Assembly (NCBI GenBank): GCA_900074725.1
Contig: LT598460.1
Span: 253,502-317,501, forward strand
Reading direction: 5' to 3'
Origin: Lachancea dasiensis
Lineage: Eukaryota > Ascomycota > Saccharomycetes > Saccharomycetales > Saccharomycetaceae
Length of the DNA: 64,000 nucleotides
Shown: piece by piece, positions 1 to 11,334 of the stretch
Position numbering within the stretch: the stretch's first letter is position 1
Layout of the letters: each line of letters opens with the position of its first letter
Notes under the pieces: model-generated
The model's input: only the letters and a program-made list of their open reading frames with translations
What the model was told of the DNA's origin: nothing
Database searches by the model: none
Program-made: the position numbers and the translations under genes

Positions 1-2344
1 TACTACACGCTGTCTCGTGGATAACAAAGGACAGCGTTGTGTTTTTGGTAGCTTCCCATCTTACAACTTGAGGGAGATCGTTAACGTTCACTTCGGCGCT
101 GTATGTTGTATGGCTGGAGCCTGTGTTGCTTTGATGAAACACATAGTCTAACTTAGGGACTGTAATTTGTTCGAGATTTTCGTCAGGCTCGTGATGGCTT
201 CCAGCGTTTGCGTCTCTTTCGCCCACTCCGTACTGCTTCAGCTCCTCGTCATGTTTTACATCATTTATTTTCTCCATATGCTCCAAGCCCTTGCCCCCGA
301 AGCCCTTGGTTAATCTGTACTTTCCTGTTTTCATTCCTGACTCAAATTTTTCAGCCATGGCCTTCAACGAAGCAGAGGTTTCTGATGGCAATGCTTCGAC
401 TTCATTATCTCTGAAAGACTTATTGAGAATATACGAGGCAGCAAATTCATCGGCCAACAGTAATGTGATAGCAACGCCATGGTTAGCTCCCCTCGCTGTC
501 CTTCCAGTTGTATGGACGTACTGTGCAAATGTTTTTACTGCGTTGTAAATAATTACAAGCGACACTTCTGGCACATTTAGACCTCTAGATAAAACCTCGG
601 TGCAAAGAAGTATACCGTTCTTGGTATTTTTGAATTTCTCCAGATTCGATGCTCTTTCGTTGTAAGGCTTGCCAGCATGAATAGCATAAACAGTATAATT
701 CGCGTCAGCCAACTTCATTTGGATCAGATCACAGATTTGTTGGCTTGAAACAAACACAATCGTCTTTTCATCTTGTTCATCGTTATCAACATTAGAGCTA
801 CTCCGGCGATCAAGAAGATACAACAGCCCCTCGAACTTTTTATCATCAGAATCATAAATCTCTAGTCGTTGCTCAATATTTTCGTTTATCAGACTCTTGG
901 AGTTTATCGTTATGCTTATAGGCGAAGTCAATATCCTGGAGGCAAATGATTTCAACTTGGCTGGGAAAGTAGCACTAAATAAAACACATTGTTTGTCCGG
1001 TCTTACTGTTTTCATTATCTCTGTAATTTGGGGCTCGAATCCAAGGTCAAACAATCGATCTGCTTCATCCATTACCACAAACGTTACTCGTTCTGTATGC
1101 AAAAGCTTTCCAGAATTCAGAGTGAGAAGGTCTATAAATCTACCAGGGGTTGCCACAACAACTTCAACTCCCCTTTTGAGATCATTTATCTGTTTTTTCA
1201 GTTCAGAGCCTCCGGTACAACAAATGGACCTTACATTTGGCATACCTCTAGTAAATATGACGAGTTCCTGGTGAATCTGAACGGCTAATTCTCGGGTTGG
1301 TGCCAGAATCAGCCCAAGAGGGCCTGTTTCATCTTTGGAGAGCGGACGCAGAGATCGTATTTGTCTCATTAAAGGCAGAAGAAAGGAAACGGTTTTTCCG
1401 GAGCCAGTCTTGGATATGCCAATGACGTCTCTCCCTGACATTATCGCTGGAATAGCCTGCGCCTGGATGGGGGTCGGAGATAAAAATCGCAGCTCTTGCG
1501 TGATGAGGTTCATGATATCGGTAGTCAGGCCCAAGTGAGACCACTTCAGAATCGGTCTTGGGCAATCTTGACCTTTGACTATTACGTTGTCGAGACTCAA
1601 CCTGAGTTCGTCCACCTCCGTGTCGGTCATATTCCTGATCTCTTCTGGTACTACATAAAAGTTTTTAGTAAAAGGCTCAAAACCTCTGTCGCCAAATGCG
1701 ATCTTCTTAACCCTTTTCTTCGACTTGAGCTTTTTAAGCCGTCTAAATTCTGTTTCCACCTCATCAATATGATCACCTTCCGTACCGTGGACAAACTCGT
1801 CCCCGTCAACATCGGAGTTGATATCTTTGTTATTACCTATTCCATGCAAGACCTCTGAGCTTGCAAAAGTGCTAGAGTCGTCTAATTTATCCAGCGTATT
1901 CATGAACCTTTCTAACGGATCGTCACCTCCTTGGGGACTGTCATTCTTTGAAATCAGGTCAGTCTCAATTTTCCCTCTTTCGTCATTCTCAACACTGATA
2001 CCGACGGGATGGAACAACTGCACTTTAGTAACGTTTTCTTCCTCATCGCTGTCGTCAAAGATTCGTTTCTTCCCAGCTTTCCCAGTTTTATTTCCACGTT
2101 GACTGCCCGTGAGTTTGGCCACATCCGCTTGAGCATTTTCACTACGTTTCTGTCGCCAGGATTCTAGTTTGGACTTCCTCTCAGCCAGCTTCCTGGCCCT
2201 GTCACTTTCATCATTACCATCGCTAATATTTAGGTTAGTTTCTTGCTGAACTTTCAAAGCGTCGAACTCGGCCTTCTTCTGCTTCCACTTATTCCTCCTT
2301 TCCAGCAGTAGCTTCTTCTTCACGTCGGCACTTACAGCACTCAT
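1..2344 (-). CDS. PRP5: Prp5, DEAD-box RNA helicase of pre-spliceosome assembly (3' end off window)
   Basis: Reading the minus strand from the ATG at 2344 gives an open frame of about 781 codons that runs off the left edge. It shows all DEAD-box motifs: Q-motif region PTPIQAQ, Walker A SKTGSGKT (about residue 311), DEAD (VMDEADRLFD), SAT and HTTGRTARG. The N-terminus is charged, and near residue 141 it carries DPLERFM, a form of the DPLD motif that in Prp5 contacts U1/U2 components. The last visible residues (HETACS) match the Prp5 C-terminal region, so roughly 60 residues lie outside. In S. cerevisiae Prp5 uses ATP to remodel U2 snRNP and proofreads branch-site pairing in the nucleus. The gene is divergent from ABD1 with a 148-bp shared promoter, as in S. 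cerevisiae (YBR237W/YBR236C). Confidence 0.95.
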   Translation of the reverse strand, partial: MSAVSADVKKKLLLERRNKWKQKKAEFDALKVQQETNLNISDGNDESDRARKLAERKSKLESWRQKRSENAQADVAKLTGSQRGNKTGKAGKKRIFDDSDEEENVTKVQLFHPVGISVENDERGKIETDLISKNDSPQGGDDPLERFMNTLDKLDDSSTFASSEVLHGIGNNKDINSDVDGDEFVHGTEGDHIDEVETEFRRLKKLKSKKRVKKIAFGDRGFEPFTKNFYVVPEEIRNMTDTEVDELRLSLDNVIVKGQDCPRPILKWSHLGLTTDIMNLITQELRFLSPTPIQAQAIPAIMSGRDVIGISKTGSGKTVSFLLPLMRQIRSLRPLSKDETGPLGLILAPTRELAVQIHQELVIFTRGMPNVRSICCTGGSELKKQINDLKRGVEVVVATPGRFIDLLTLNSGKLLHTERVTFVVMDEADRLFDLGFEPQITEIMKTVRPDKQCVLFSATFPAKLKSFASRILTSPISITINSKSLINENIEQRLEIYDSDDKKFEGLLYLLDRRSSSNVDNDEQDEKTIVFVSSQQICDLIQMKLADANYTVYAIHAGKPYNERASNLEKFKNTKNGILLCTEVLSRGLNVPEVSLVIIYNAVKTFAQYVHTTGRTARGANHGVAITLLLADEFAASYILNKSFRDNEVEALPSETSASLKAMAEKFESGMKTGKYRLTKGFGGKGLEHMEKINDVKHDEELKQYGVGERDANAGSHHEPDENLEQITVPKLDYVFHQSNTGSSHTTYSAEVNVNDLPQVVRWEATKNTTLSFVIHETACS

Positions 2345-2483
2345 TTGGAATGAATCAAGGTAATCTTTCTAGATCTTCTTTTTCAGTTTGGTTTGGATTG
2401 CTGAAACAAGCAGTTCAGCATTAAATTTAACGAAGTAATAAAGAGTACGTCTCATTGACATTTGGATTACTTCACCGGTATAA

Positions 2484-3758
<1,275 letters not shown>

Positions 3759-3795
3759 ATTTTTGAAGAGGTTAGATATTTTGAACGCCATTCTC

Positions 3796-6700
3796 CTATA
3801 GTGCCGTTGTAACGGTTGTAGATTTAGAGTTTATCAGCATTGTAGGGGGCAGCTCGGCCAACCAAACGTTTAGATTTTCAACGTATTCTAGACTTTCTTC
3901 TTCGTTCTTATGAGTATTGAGCGCAGGTAAAGGCAGTGTCGAGAATATCAGATCTGACCGTCTGGATACCTGCGTCATGACGTCGTTCAGAATTAAATGT
4001 TGACCTCGGCTGGGTACGTCATTGAACGATATCCTTTGTAGATCAGCGAGCAAGCTTTCGCTAGACTGACAGGGAGAGAGTGGGGGGAGAGGTAGATTCC
4101 GACCACTTTCCTTCATAGACGTAGGGTGAATGTTGTCTTCAACAACGGGAATAAGAGATGGTTGATCTCCGCTTGCCTCCTCAATCACTTTCGTCTTCGG
4201 AAGGGCGTCGCTAGAGAACACTGGCATAACAGACCTCACAGATCTTTCATCTGAAAACTTAGTATTTTTAGGGCGTGTGGTGTTCTTCTGTCCCACAACC
4301 CAGGGAGGAAGGTTCTTTTTGCCGGAGTTAGAGTCTTTTATTGTTCCAACAGTATCTGTCGAACCTTCGAAGAGGTCGGAGTCTGGATCCGGATAATTCT
4401 CGTCATCATCAGATATATCAGGAATCTCTAGGTGGTTTTTCAGGACATTCGAAGTCATTGACATCGAGACCCCGAGTCTTTGTAGTTTAGAGACATTGTA
4501 TCTTGGAGCATTCCGAGTAGAAATACCTTTTGTGGCTAATGTGGGCACCATAGCTGTACTAAATCTGCGTCGCGTGCGATGAGTTTCTCTTGCCGCCTTC
4601 AGTTCATTCCACCATGGATCGTTATTCAGAGCGGAGGACACCTCTTCCATCTTGATTTTATCTCCTTTGATTATGGTATTATAGACCCTGAACTGATCTA
4701 GAGATAATACAAGAACTTCAGCTTCGATTCTAAGAATTTCCAACAAGCTGCTGATTCTCCTCTTCTCATTATAAGTTTCAGATTGGTTTTCTGTGAATAC
4801 CACCACGCGTAAGCGGTGCGTTTTTTTCCAAGAAGGGACGGTGACCAAAATAGCTCCTAGTTGTAAAATGAGGGTGTATGTGTCGAAATTGGTGGCCAAA
4901 ATACCCTCTGGATTGTCAGAATTTTCTTCAACAACGACTTTGGCCGACATTTGAATGGGATATAAATCGATGAATTTCTTTTCCTTGACCTTATCATGCT
5001 TACTGGGAAGCGAAAGATCTTGAAAACCTTTAGAAACAGCAATGTTGCTTCTCATGAGTGAGAGATCCTCGAGGATCTGAACCCACTGTTGTACTTTAAT
5101 CTTGCGCTCATTTTTGCAAACGTCGGTCGGAAGAAGCCCTGGATATTTAGGGATCTCAACTGCAACACTTCCATTTAATTGACTTGCAGATAAGCTTGAT
5201 TGCTTTGCTCTTGGCCTGTCATCCGCGCCGCCTTCCCTGGACCTGTAGTAATTGGCCAAATCGAAAAATCCAAGTACGGTAATATTGGGTTTCATTCCAC
5301 CCAGCCCTGAGCCCAAAAATACATTTCTCACACCCCAAGGAAGTGTTGGGCCAGTGCCGACCTGAACAAAAGCTTTTATATTGGCCATATCTCTAATCTT
5401 AACCCAAGCTTTGTTTTGTTTGCGCATCTCTTCATATTCGCTTTGGAAACTTTCGCCGACAGTAACATGCCCCAATACATAAAGGCCACCCTTTTTCAAG
5501 TTGTTACAAAACTTGATCAAGTTCCAGCTTGTTCTGGGATTGTCCACTAGCAGCAATATTTGCGGTCTCCAATACTTTACATTATCCTGTCGTAATCGTA
5601 AGAGATATTTGCGAACCTGATGGTATATGATATTTTGAGAAACATCGCCCCAGGGTTTTGGTGCAGAAAACAAATGGATGACGACAAAGATCATTGAAAT
5701 CACAAGCATGACTAAGCAAGCCGTAACTGGATCTACAATGAGCATTGCAACTATCGCTAGGCCACCACCAATACAAGCGGTATACCAGTCAAAATATGTG
5801 AAAGATGGCCGGAAATTGGGCGCTGAGGAAATTTCTAGAAGAAAACAAGCCAAGTTCATAACCACAAATGTCATCAGAAAAGTCATTGTAATAAAAGTGG
5901 CAATGCTATTCACATCGGAAAATAGGCACAATTGCGTCAGGAGCCAAGTGAATAAGACGGAGAATAAAGGACGTTTTTCGAAAATTGAGATACCCGGAAA
6001 GATTGAATCCTTGGCAATTGCCTCCAAAACATAGGCGGCCCCAACAATACCAACGATAATTGAAAATAGAGACGTCGACAACTCACCGATAAGTATAACA
6101 ATTTGGGAGGCGCTAATCGTTTGAAGAATCTGGACATCCCTATAAAGAGATTCACGCGGAACGCAAAGCCCAATCGTCAAAATTACCACGAGGTAGCAGA
6201 CAAAAGTTAAGCATAGTCCCCAAAGTGTCCCCTTCGGTATGGACCTGGATGGTTCTCTTAGTTCGCTGCTCATTCCAGCACCAGCAAAAATACCTGCAGT
6301 AGCTGGAAAAAAAATACCGAAGAGATCGTTAAACGTCTCCGTCCCTTTCAACAAGGACCCTGCAGCGTGCCGAGTAAAATGTGGATACAAGTTTTCCCTT
6401 AGTGTTTGTAACGAAGGACCTGAGTACAAAATTTCGCCGTCATCAAAGGGCGAAACTAGGATGCCCGAAATGGGGACGGATAACGTTGAAATCAGTAGCA
6501 GCCAGAAGAGCACCTTACCCGCACGAGAGACAGTCGCTGAACCAACAAGGGCAACACCAAGGCATACCAGAAGAATCACAGAAGCGTAGAAAAACTCCCA
6601 CCAATAACCTCTTTTCAACAATGGAAATAAGACGGGAGTTTCCTGGTCAATTTTGGAGCCAAAGTTATACATCAAGGGCTCAATAATACCCAGTACATTC

Positions 6701-7161
6701 ATTCCACTATTAAGCATCTGGCCCAAAAAGAAAATAAGTCCAATTGAACCTCCAAATTCTGGACCTAGACTTCTCGATATCATGTAGTAGGCGCCTCCGC
6801 CGCGGACGGTGCCGTTAGTCGAAATAGCTGAAATGCTTAAAGTAGTCAAAAGGTTGATCCCGTAACTTAACACAAGCAAAAATATAGTTCCCAGCACCCC
6901 CATCTGTCCTATGATGAACCCAAATCTCAAAAACATCAAAATCGAGAGAACATTTAAAGTTGTCGGAACAAAGACCCCATCGAATGTACCCAATTTACCC
7001 TTACTTGTATCCTCGGATTCTTTTACACTAGCAACCCGTTCTGTAGCACCGTAATCGAAATAGGTCATATCCGCGTTACGTTCGCTCAATTGCCTTTGCT
7101 CCTCATTTTCCGCCGTAATTGGCGGCTTATGCGATCCAGGAAGGTCGAAAAACTTAGACAT
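3796..7161 (-). CDS. VHC1: Vhc1, vacuolar cation-chloride cotransporter (SLC12 family)
   Basis: This 1121-residue membrane protein is almost the same length as the S. cerevisiae protein (1120). The first transmembrane block, LGTFDGVFVPTTLNVLSILM (about residues 57-76), and the next, GTVRGGGAYYMISRSLGPEF, are hallmarks of cation-chloride cotransporters. The multi-helix transport domain covers roughly residues 60-510. It is followed by a large cytosolic domain with the sequence PQILLLVDNPRTSW and then a serine-rich, probably disordered stretch (about 820-1060). In S. cerevisiae Vhc1 sits in the vacuolar membrane and moves K+ and Cl- together. The ATG at 7161 is the first in frame after the promoter. 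It is divergent from CUE3, which belongs to the other syntenic series. Confidence 0.95.
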   Translation of the reverse strand: MSKFFDLPGSHKPPITAENEEQRQLSERNADMTYFDYGATERVASVKESEDTSKGKLGTFDGVFVPTTLNVLSILMFLRFGFIIGQMGVLGTIFLLVLSYGINLLTTLSISAISTNGTVRGGGAYYMISRSLGPEFGGSIGLIFFLGQMLNSGMNVLGIIEPLMYNFGSKIDQETPVLFPLLKRGYWWEFFYASVILLVCLGVALVGSATVSRAGKVLFWLLLISTLSVPISGILVSPFDDGEILYSGPSLQTLRENLYPHFTRHAAGSLLKGTETFNDLFGIFFPATAGIFAGAGMSSELREPSRSIPKGTLWGLCLTFVCYLVVILTIGLCVPRESLYRDVQILQTISASQIVILIGELSTSLFSIIVGIVGAAYVLEAIAKDSIFPGISIFEKRPLFSVLFTWLLTQLCLFSDVNSIATFITMTFLMTFVVMNLACFLLEISSAPNFRPSFTYFDWYTACIGGGLAIVAMLIVDPVTACLVMLVISMIFVVIHLFSAPKPWGDVSQNIIYHQVRKYLLRLRQDNVKYWRPQILLLVDNPRTSWNLIKFCNNLKKGGLYVLGHVTVGESFQSEYEEMRKQNKAWVKIRDMANIKAFVQVGTGPTLPWGVRNVFLGSGLGGMKPNITVLGFFDLANYYRSREGGADDRPRAKQSSLSASQLNGSVAVEIPKYPGLLPTDVCKNERKIKVQQWVQILEDLSLMRSNIAVSKGFQDLSLPSKHDKVKEKKFIDLYPIQMSAKVVVEENSDNPEGILATNFDTYTLILQLGAILVTVPSWKKTHRLRVVVFTENQSETYNEKRRISSLLEILRIEAEVLVLSLDQFRVYNTIIKGDKIKMEEVSSALNNDPWWNELKAARETHRTRRRFSTAMVPTLATKGISTRNAPRYNVSKLQRLGVSMSMTSNVLKNHLEIPDISDDDENYPDPDSDLFEGSTDTVGTIKDSNSGKKNLPPWVVGQKNTTRPKNTKFSDERSVRSVMPVFSSDALPKTKVIEEASGDQPSLIPVVEDNIHPTSMKESGRNLPLPPLSPCQSSESLLADLQRISFNDVPSRGQHLILNDVMTQVSRRSDLIFSTLPLPALNTHKNEEESLEYVENLNVWLAELPPTMLINSKSTTVTTAL

Positions 7162-7520
7162 CTAGTGCTTTGCAGGAGCAGTCCCTCTAACCTTCTTAAT
7201 GCCCTTTGATCGCTGACCCAAATGTCCAAGGTCCAAGGACAAGTATACCTTTCACTATTGGCCAACTCCGAAAAGCACGGGAACTGTCTCAGAGGGATCA
7301 ACTCACAACTGTCGAGTATGCGTTGCGTCAAATAAACACTAGCAGATGTTGAAAATTAGCCTATGTTAACCGACCAAGTTCAAACGTCCAGGATATATGT
7401 CCTTTTGCAGTAATTGAATAGTTGGTTAGTAACTAACTTATATTATCAAATGTTAAATATTAAATCAGAACTTGACCCACAGAGAACAGAGTCAATCAGC
7501 CAAAGCTTTCTGCACACAAT
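7162..7520. other. Divergent intergenic region VHC1 / CUE3
   Basis: This 359-bp stretch must hold both promoters. It is AT-rich close to CUE3 (about 7425-7465). A minus-strand frame into VHC1 starts only with TTG and is not taken as coding. I recognise no specific factor site. Confidence 0.5.
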
Positions 7521-9311
7521 ATGAATTGGAAGACACATCAGCGAATTCTTGAAATAAATGGTGGCGAGAAGATTTCACAACCAATAGTAAAGTTTCCTCC
7601 CTTCAAGCTGCGAGCAGCAATGGTTGAAAAGGATCCGGTCATTTGGCTTCATTTGCTTGAGACATATAACCGATTCTTCAGTTACTTGATGTCAGAAGGG
7701 CGGTTGGAGCAACTGGACGACTCGACTTATGAGAATCTTTGCATTTTTGTGCGCGGGTATCTAAAGGAACTTTCCGACGAAGAAGGAAAGCTACTGAGTC
7801 TGGGCATGAATAAAGATGTTGAACAGCAGCTTCATACTTTGAGGAGCTGGATTTTGGCATTGGCGAAAGAATGCGGTTTGTTGCATCTTCAAGTTTCGTG
7901 TGATACCTTGTGGGACTTTGTCCGTCTTTACGTTACTTACAACCCGGAGACAGTTCGCTCATTGATAGACGGATCCCTGAAGCCTAAAATCAATACCCAG
8001 AAAGCACATCTAAATAGGACTTACCAATTGCATCAGCATCTAAAACAGCTAATTGAATCTAACAAGTTCACCAGAGTCGACTTAAAGGCCCTCGAAAGCT
8101 TGCTGTCCGCTGAAGATCGGCGATCGCCGCATTTTGCAGATCAATTTTTGAATGCCAAATGGGCGGCGATCTTGGAATCGTGGTTTTTGCAAGAATCTAA
8201 AGATATTAGGATCATTGCTACAAATCTAGGTATTCTGACATATACCAGCGCGACCGAGAATCGTATAATAGAGCTAATATCAGAAATGCGCATCACTCTG
8301 GAGACGCTGCAACAGTATCCCTTGCTCGCATCGCTACTCATGAATGACAACTTTAGAGCCCATTTCAAAGGGCTCGCATCAAGACTGCCACTTATGAGAT
8401 CACTTGTCGGAAGCAAAATAGTAACCGAAAATCAACCTGCTTTGAGCACAGAAGCTGTTGAAATGATTATAGAGGTCTTCCCATTTCTGACAGTATCTCA
8501 GGCAGAGAAGCAGCTTCAATTATATGATGGGAATGTGGAACGAACTATTGAAAGCTTATTCGAATCACCGCTGCCGCCACCTGATGAATCGAGTGCAACT
8601 ACTGCCACCCATAGTGCTGCTGTCAATGGTAACGAGCAACTCAAACCAGCTGAATATGAGAGTGAGCTAAAACAGACTGACAGGTTGTCGAAGGAGGAGT
8701 TGGATCAAAGAGGGGAAAATGTTCCCGATGCTTTGCGAAATAAAACCTTGGCTAGGGCCTTGGCTCTTCTCTACCAAGCGGATGAGGATGAAATGGACGA
8801 TACATACAATGAAGCTGACTCTCAACCATTGGCTGATGGTGATGAAGGGGATAAAGGAGCGAAAGCATATGAGAATCGTGAGGGATACTTATGGGAGTTG
8901 CTAAAAGTGAACAAGACACTATTTGAGCGACAGTCTAGGGGGACGAAAGGCAGGAAGGATATGAAAAGTATGACATCATGGTCTGATGAGCAGATTGAAG
9001 GTTGGGCCCGCATGCTAGAGCGGAGTCCCAAACGAGCACAGTTACTTGAGGAGAGATACATGTTTAGGGGAAATGCCCGTACTGGCAAAAGAGCTTTTGT
9101 TCAAAACAAGCACAATAGTTTACAGGGCCCCCAGCTCGATGACACCCGAGAAGGAATCAGAAATGAAAAACAATCTACGAATAAGACGTCTGTTACCGGT
9201 GGTGGGGATAAAAGACGCCAGAACGCTAGAAAGGAGAAAAACAAGAGCACTCGCGCAAACCACAACAGAAAAAGTGGACACGATAAAAAGATCGCGAGGG
9301 TATTGCCCTAA
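7521..9311 (+). CDS. CUE3: Cue3, CUE-domain subunit of the ribosome-quality-control trigger complex
   Basis: This 596-residue protein has a helical N-terminal region (1-300) followed by a CUE ubiquitin-binding domain at about 309-350, with the hallmark MIIEVFPFLT and a GNVERTIESL-type third helix. An acidic linker follows, and the last 60 residues are strongly basic (KRRQNARKEKNKS). The order and length match S. cerevisiae Cue3 (624 residues; ASCC2 in animals). Cue3 works with Slh1 (Rqt2) and Rqt4 to split collided, ubiquitinated ribosomes in the cytosol. It converges with NSA1, leaving 56 bp between stop codons, as for YGL110C and YGL111W. Confidence 0.93.
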   Translation: MNWKTHQRILEINGGEKISQPIVKFPPFKLRAAMVEKDPVIWLHLLETYNRFFSYLMSEGRLEQLDDSTYENLCIFVRGYLKELSDEEGKLLSLGMNKDVEQQLHTLRSWILALAKECGLLHLQVSCDTLWDFVRLYVTYNPETVRSLIDGSLKPKINTQKAHLNRTYQLHQHLKQLIESNKFTRVDLKALESLLSAEDRRSPHFADQFLNAKWAAILESWFLQESKDIRIIATNLGILTYTSATENRIIELISEMRITLETLQQYPLLASLLMNDNFRAHFKGLASRLPLMRSLVGSKIVTENQPALSTEAVEMIIEVFPFLTVSQAEKQLQLYDGNVERTIESLFESPLPPPDESSATTATHSAAVNGNEQLKPAEYESELKQTDRLSKEELDQRGENVPDALRNKTLARALALLYQADEDEMDDTYNEADSQPLADGDEGDKGAKAYENREGYLWELLKVNKTLFERQSRGTKGRKDMKSMTSWSDEQIEGWARMLERSPKRAQLLEERYMFRGNARTGKRAFVQNKHNSLQGPQLDDTREGIRNEKQSTNKTSVTGGGDKRRQNARKEKNKSTRANHNRKSGHDKKIARVLP

Positions 9312-9367
9312 AGGTATCTGTTCAAAGAAGCGTTAATTAATACATTCCTTAAACAATACGTACATTC

Positions 9368-10696
9368 TCAGTCAACTTTATTTTTCTTGCTCGACTTTTC
9401 CAAACTGTTCCAAAGCTCTTCGTCTTCCTCAGCATCTGCCGCATCGTCCGTGTTTCTGGTTTTGCGTTTCTTCGTCTTGGTCTCTAGTTGAGGAATGTCA
9501 ATCTCTTTGTCGTCTAATAGTACAATGGAGCTCACTTTGGCTCCGACGTAGCACTTACAAAGCACATTTCGAGACTCGGCATCAAAAATGCGAGCATATC
9601 TATCAAAACCACCTTGCAATACAAAGCGTTGTTCGATCACATCAACGAATGAAGCAAAGCCAGTGATATCCCCGTTACCATACTTGCCTATGACGTTACC
9701 AGAAGTATCAAATAAAATGATGTTCTTTTTGGAATCTGTGACCAGAAATTTCAATTCCTCAAAATTGGCTGCAATAACGTTACCGGATGATGTTAATGAG
9801 CGATTTATGATCTTGATCTGAGAAGCGATCTCATTTTTTGGTAAGAGAGGTAAGGATGACATTGGTTTGCGGCCTCGGGCAGTTTGGTATCTGCGGAAGT
9901 GCCCGAGGTGGCTTATCGTTAGAAATTGGTAATTTTCACCTTCCTCCTCTGCACTGGGTAGAGAATTTAGAAATATGAGTTCCATCGGCCAGATGGGCAC
10001 TTTTAAGTCAAGTCTGTCATTGGAGACATTTTTCGCCTGCCAGAAAACGTCAAGGTTTTCAAAATCACTGGATAACTTTGCTAATTTGACCAAGTTTTCC
10101 TCTCCACCAAAGCCTATGGTGATGCTGGTCTGGGGTTTCGCCTTACCCTCAACTGCATTATTGTCGTAAATTTGTACGAATTCAAGTGGCGCCTTGACAG
10201 TATGGGTTAACATGCGGTGGATGCTGTCATTCTCAAGGGCCAACACATGTATAAGTCCAGACCTAGATGCGCACAAAACGCGATCAGGTTTTCCAGGAAC
10301 CACATGTAGCGAGATGAATCCGTCCCTGGCTTTCGACCTCCGCTTAGATTGTTTATGGGTGTTCAGGAGAGGCTCATCGTCGAGAAGGCCCTGTATTGAC
10401 GATATCACCTCTAGGTCGGATACCGTGAAGACAGGCTCCATGTCTGGGTTTTTACCGTCGGAGTCCCTTGGCAATTGACTTCTCTTTATCAGTTGAACTG
10501 AGCCATTGGCCCTAGCCACAAGAAGCCGATCTTCTGAGATTGATTTCATGATCTCCACACGGTGATCTAAACTTTCTGCGAGATGCGTTCCAACATGGAA
10601 TGGTTGAAGCGCCGTTTGTACTGAAGTGTTTGTCTGGCGGTTACATATCACTTCCTTTATGCTACCACCATCATCGCAAGCTACCAAAAATCTCAT
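9368..10696 (-). CDS. NSA1: Nsa1, WD-repeat assembly factor of 66S pre-ribosomes
   Basis: This 442-residue protein starts MRFLVACDDGGSIKE and reads as a seven-bladed beta-propeller without strong WD signatures, ending in a lysine-rich tail (TKTKKRKTRNTD, then EKSSKKNKVD). S. cerevisiae Nsa1 is 463 residues. It joins late nucleolar pre-60S particles with Rpf1, Rrp1 and Mak16 and is released by Rix7. The tail looks like a nucleolar targeting and rRNA-contact segment. Its promoter carries PAC and RRPE elements, the usual pair of ribosome-biogenesis genes, which independently supports the call. Confidence 0.93.
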   Translation of the reverse strand: MRFLVACDDGGSIKEVICNRQTNTSVQTALQPFHVGTHLAESLDHRVEIMKSISEDRLLVARANGSVQLIKRSQLPRDSDGKNPDMEPVFTVSDLEVISSIQGLLDDEPLLNTHKQSKRRSKARDGFISLHVVPGKPDRVLCASRSGLIHVLALENDSIHRMLTHTVKAPLEFVQIYDNNAVEGKAKPQTSITIGFGGEENLVKLAKLSSDFENLDVFWQAKNVSNDRLDLKVPIWPMELIFLNSLPSAEEEGENYQFLTISHLGHFRRYQTARGRKPMSSLPLLPKNEIASQIKIINRSLTSSGNVIAANFEELKFLVTDSKKNIILFDTSGNVIGKYGNGDITGFASFVDVIEQRFVLQGGFDRYARIFDAESRNVLCKCYVGAKVSSIVLLDDKEIDIPQLETKTKKRKTRNTDDAADAEEDEELWNSLEKSSKKNKVD

Positions 10697-11334
10697 CTGA
10701 TTTCAATCACGTAGGAATTTGAATTGATGATCGAGCGAGCTCCCATGTACCTTGTTCCCGTTACCGAAGAGATAGATTGGCGATGAGCTTGATGAGCTAC
10801 CATTACTCAAATTTTTCTGAATCATATAATACGTTTTTCGCATTTATCAAAATCCAATGAATTAATCTTGCTGTTCATAAACGAATCCGTGGCCTTTAAG
10901 TTTTCACTCTTCAAAAAACGGCCGTGCGGTTTTCACTGAACCTCTGATAGGTGGTACGTTCAAGCCTAGAGGTCGACCTACTCGTTTCGATAAAGTACGT
11001 CATTGTTTACGTGTGTGTCGCTCATCGCCCTCTATCATCGAGTTAGTTTTAAAGAGCACTGATGCTCCAAACATAATTCCGCTGAAGAGCTCGACATTTT
11101 GATGCATTCGAGTGGGATATATCAACTGAGATACAGTCTCCTATGCTTTGACTTGATGGAATTTCAAGTGAGACCAACTAGTGAATTCGTGCGTAGGTAT
11201 CCATATCTCATATAATTCTCGAAACTCAACCTTATTTTATTCCCCTATCCTTTACAACTGCATCAGTGCTAGTTGAATCCGCCGTGTTTCCCTGAGTCAC
11301 TTCTAGTTCGTTTGCATTAGTCGAGAGTCTCCTA
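10697..11334. other. Divergent intergenic region NSA1 / ARC40
   Basis: The 638-bp region holds the NSA1 PAC/RRPE pair. It also holds a second PAC-like sequence, CTCATCGCC, at 11021-11029 near its middle, and TGAGTCA (a Gcn4/AP-1 core) at 11293-11299, only 36 bp before the ARC40 ATG. The last may be chance. Nothing suggests an extra gene. Confidence 0.5.
10780..10817 (-). promoter_or_regulatory. PAC and RRPE elements of the NSA1 promoter
   Basis: GCGATGAGCT at 10780-10789 is a textbook PAC box, the site of Dot6/Tod6 repression. AAATTTTTC at 10809-10817 (GAAAAATTT on the NSA1 strand) is the RRPE bound by Stb3. They lie 84-121 bp upstream of the NSA1 ATG, the usual distance for ribosome-biogenesis genes. 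Confidence 0.8.
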
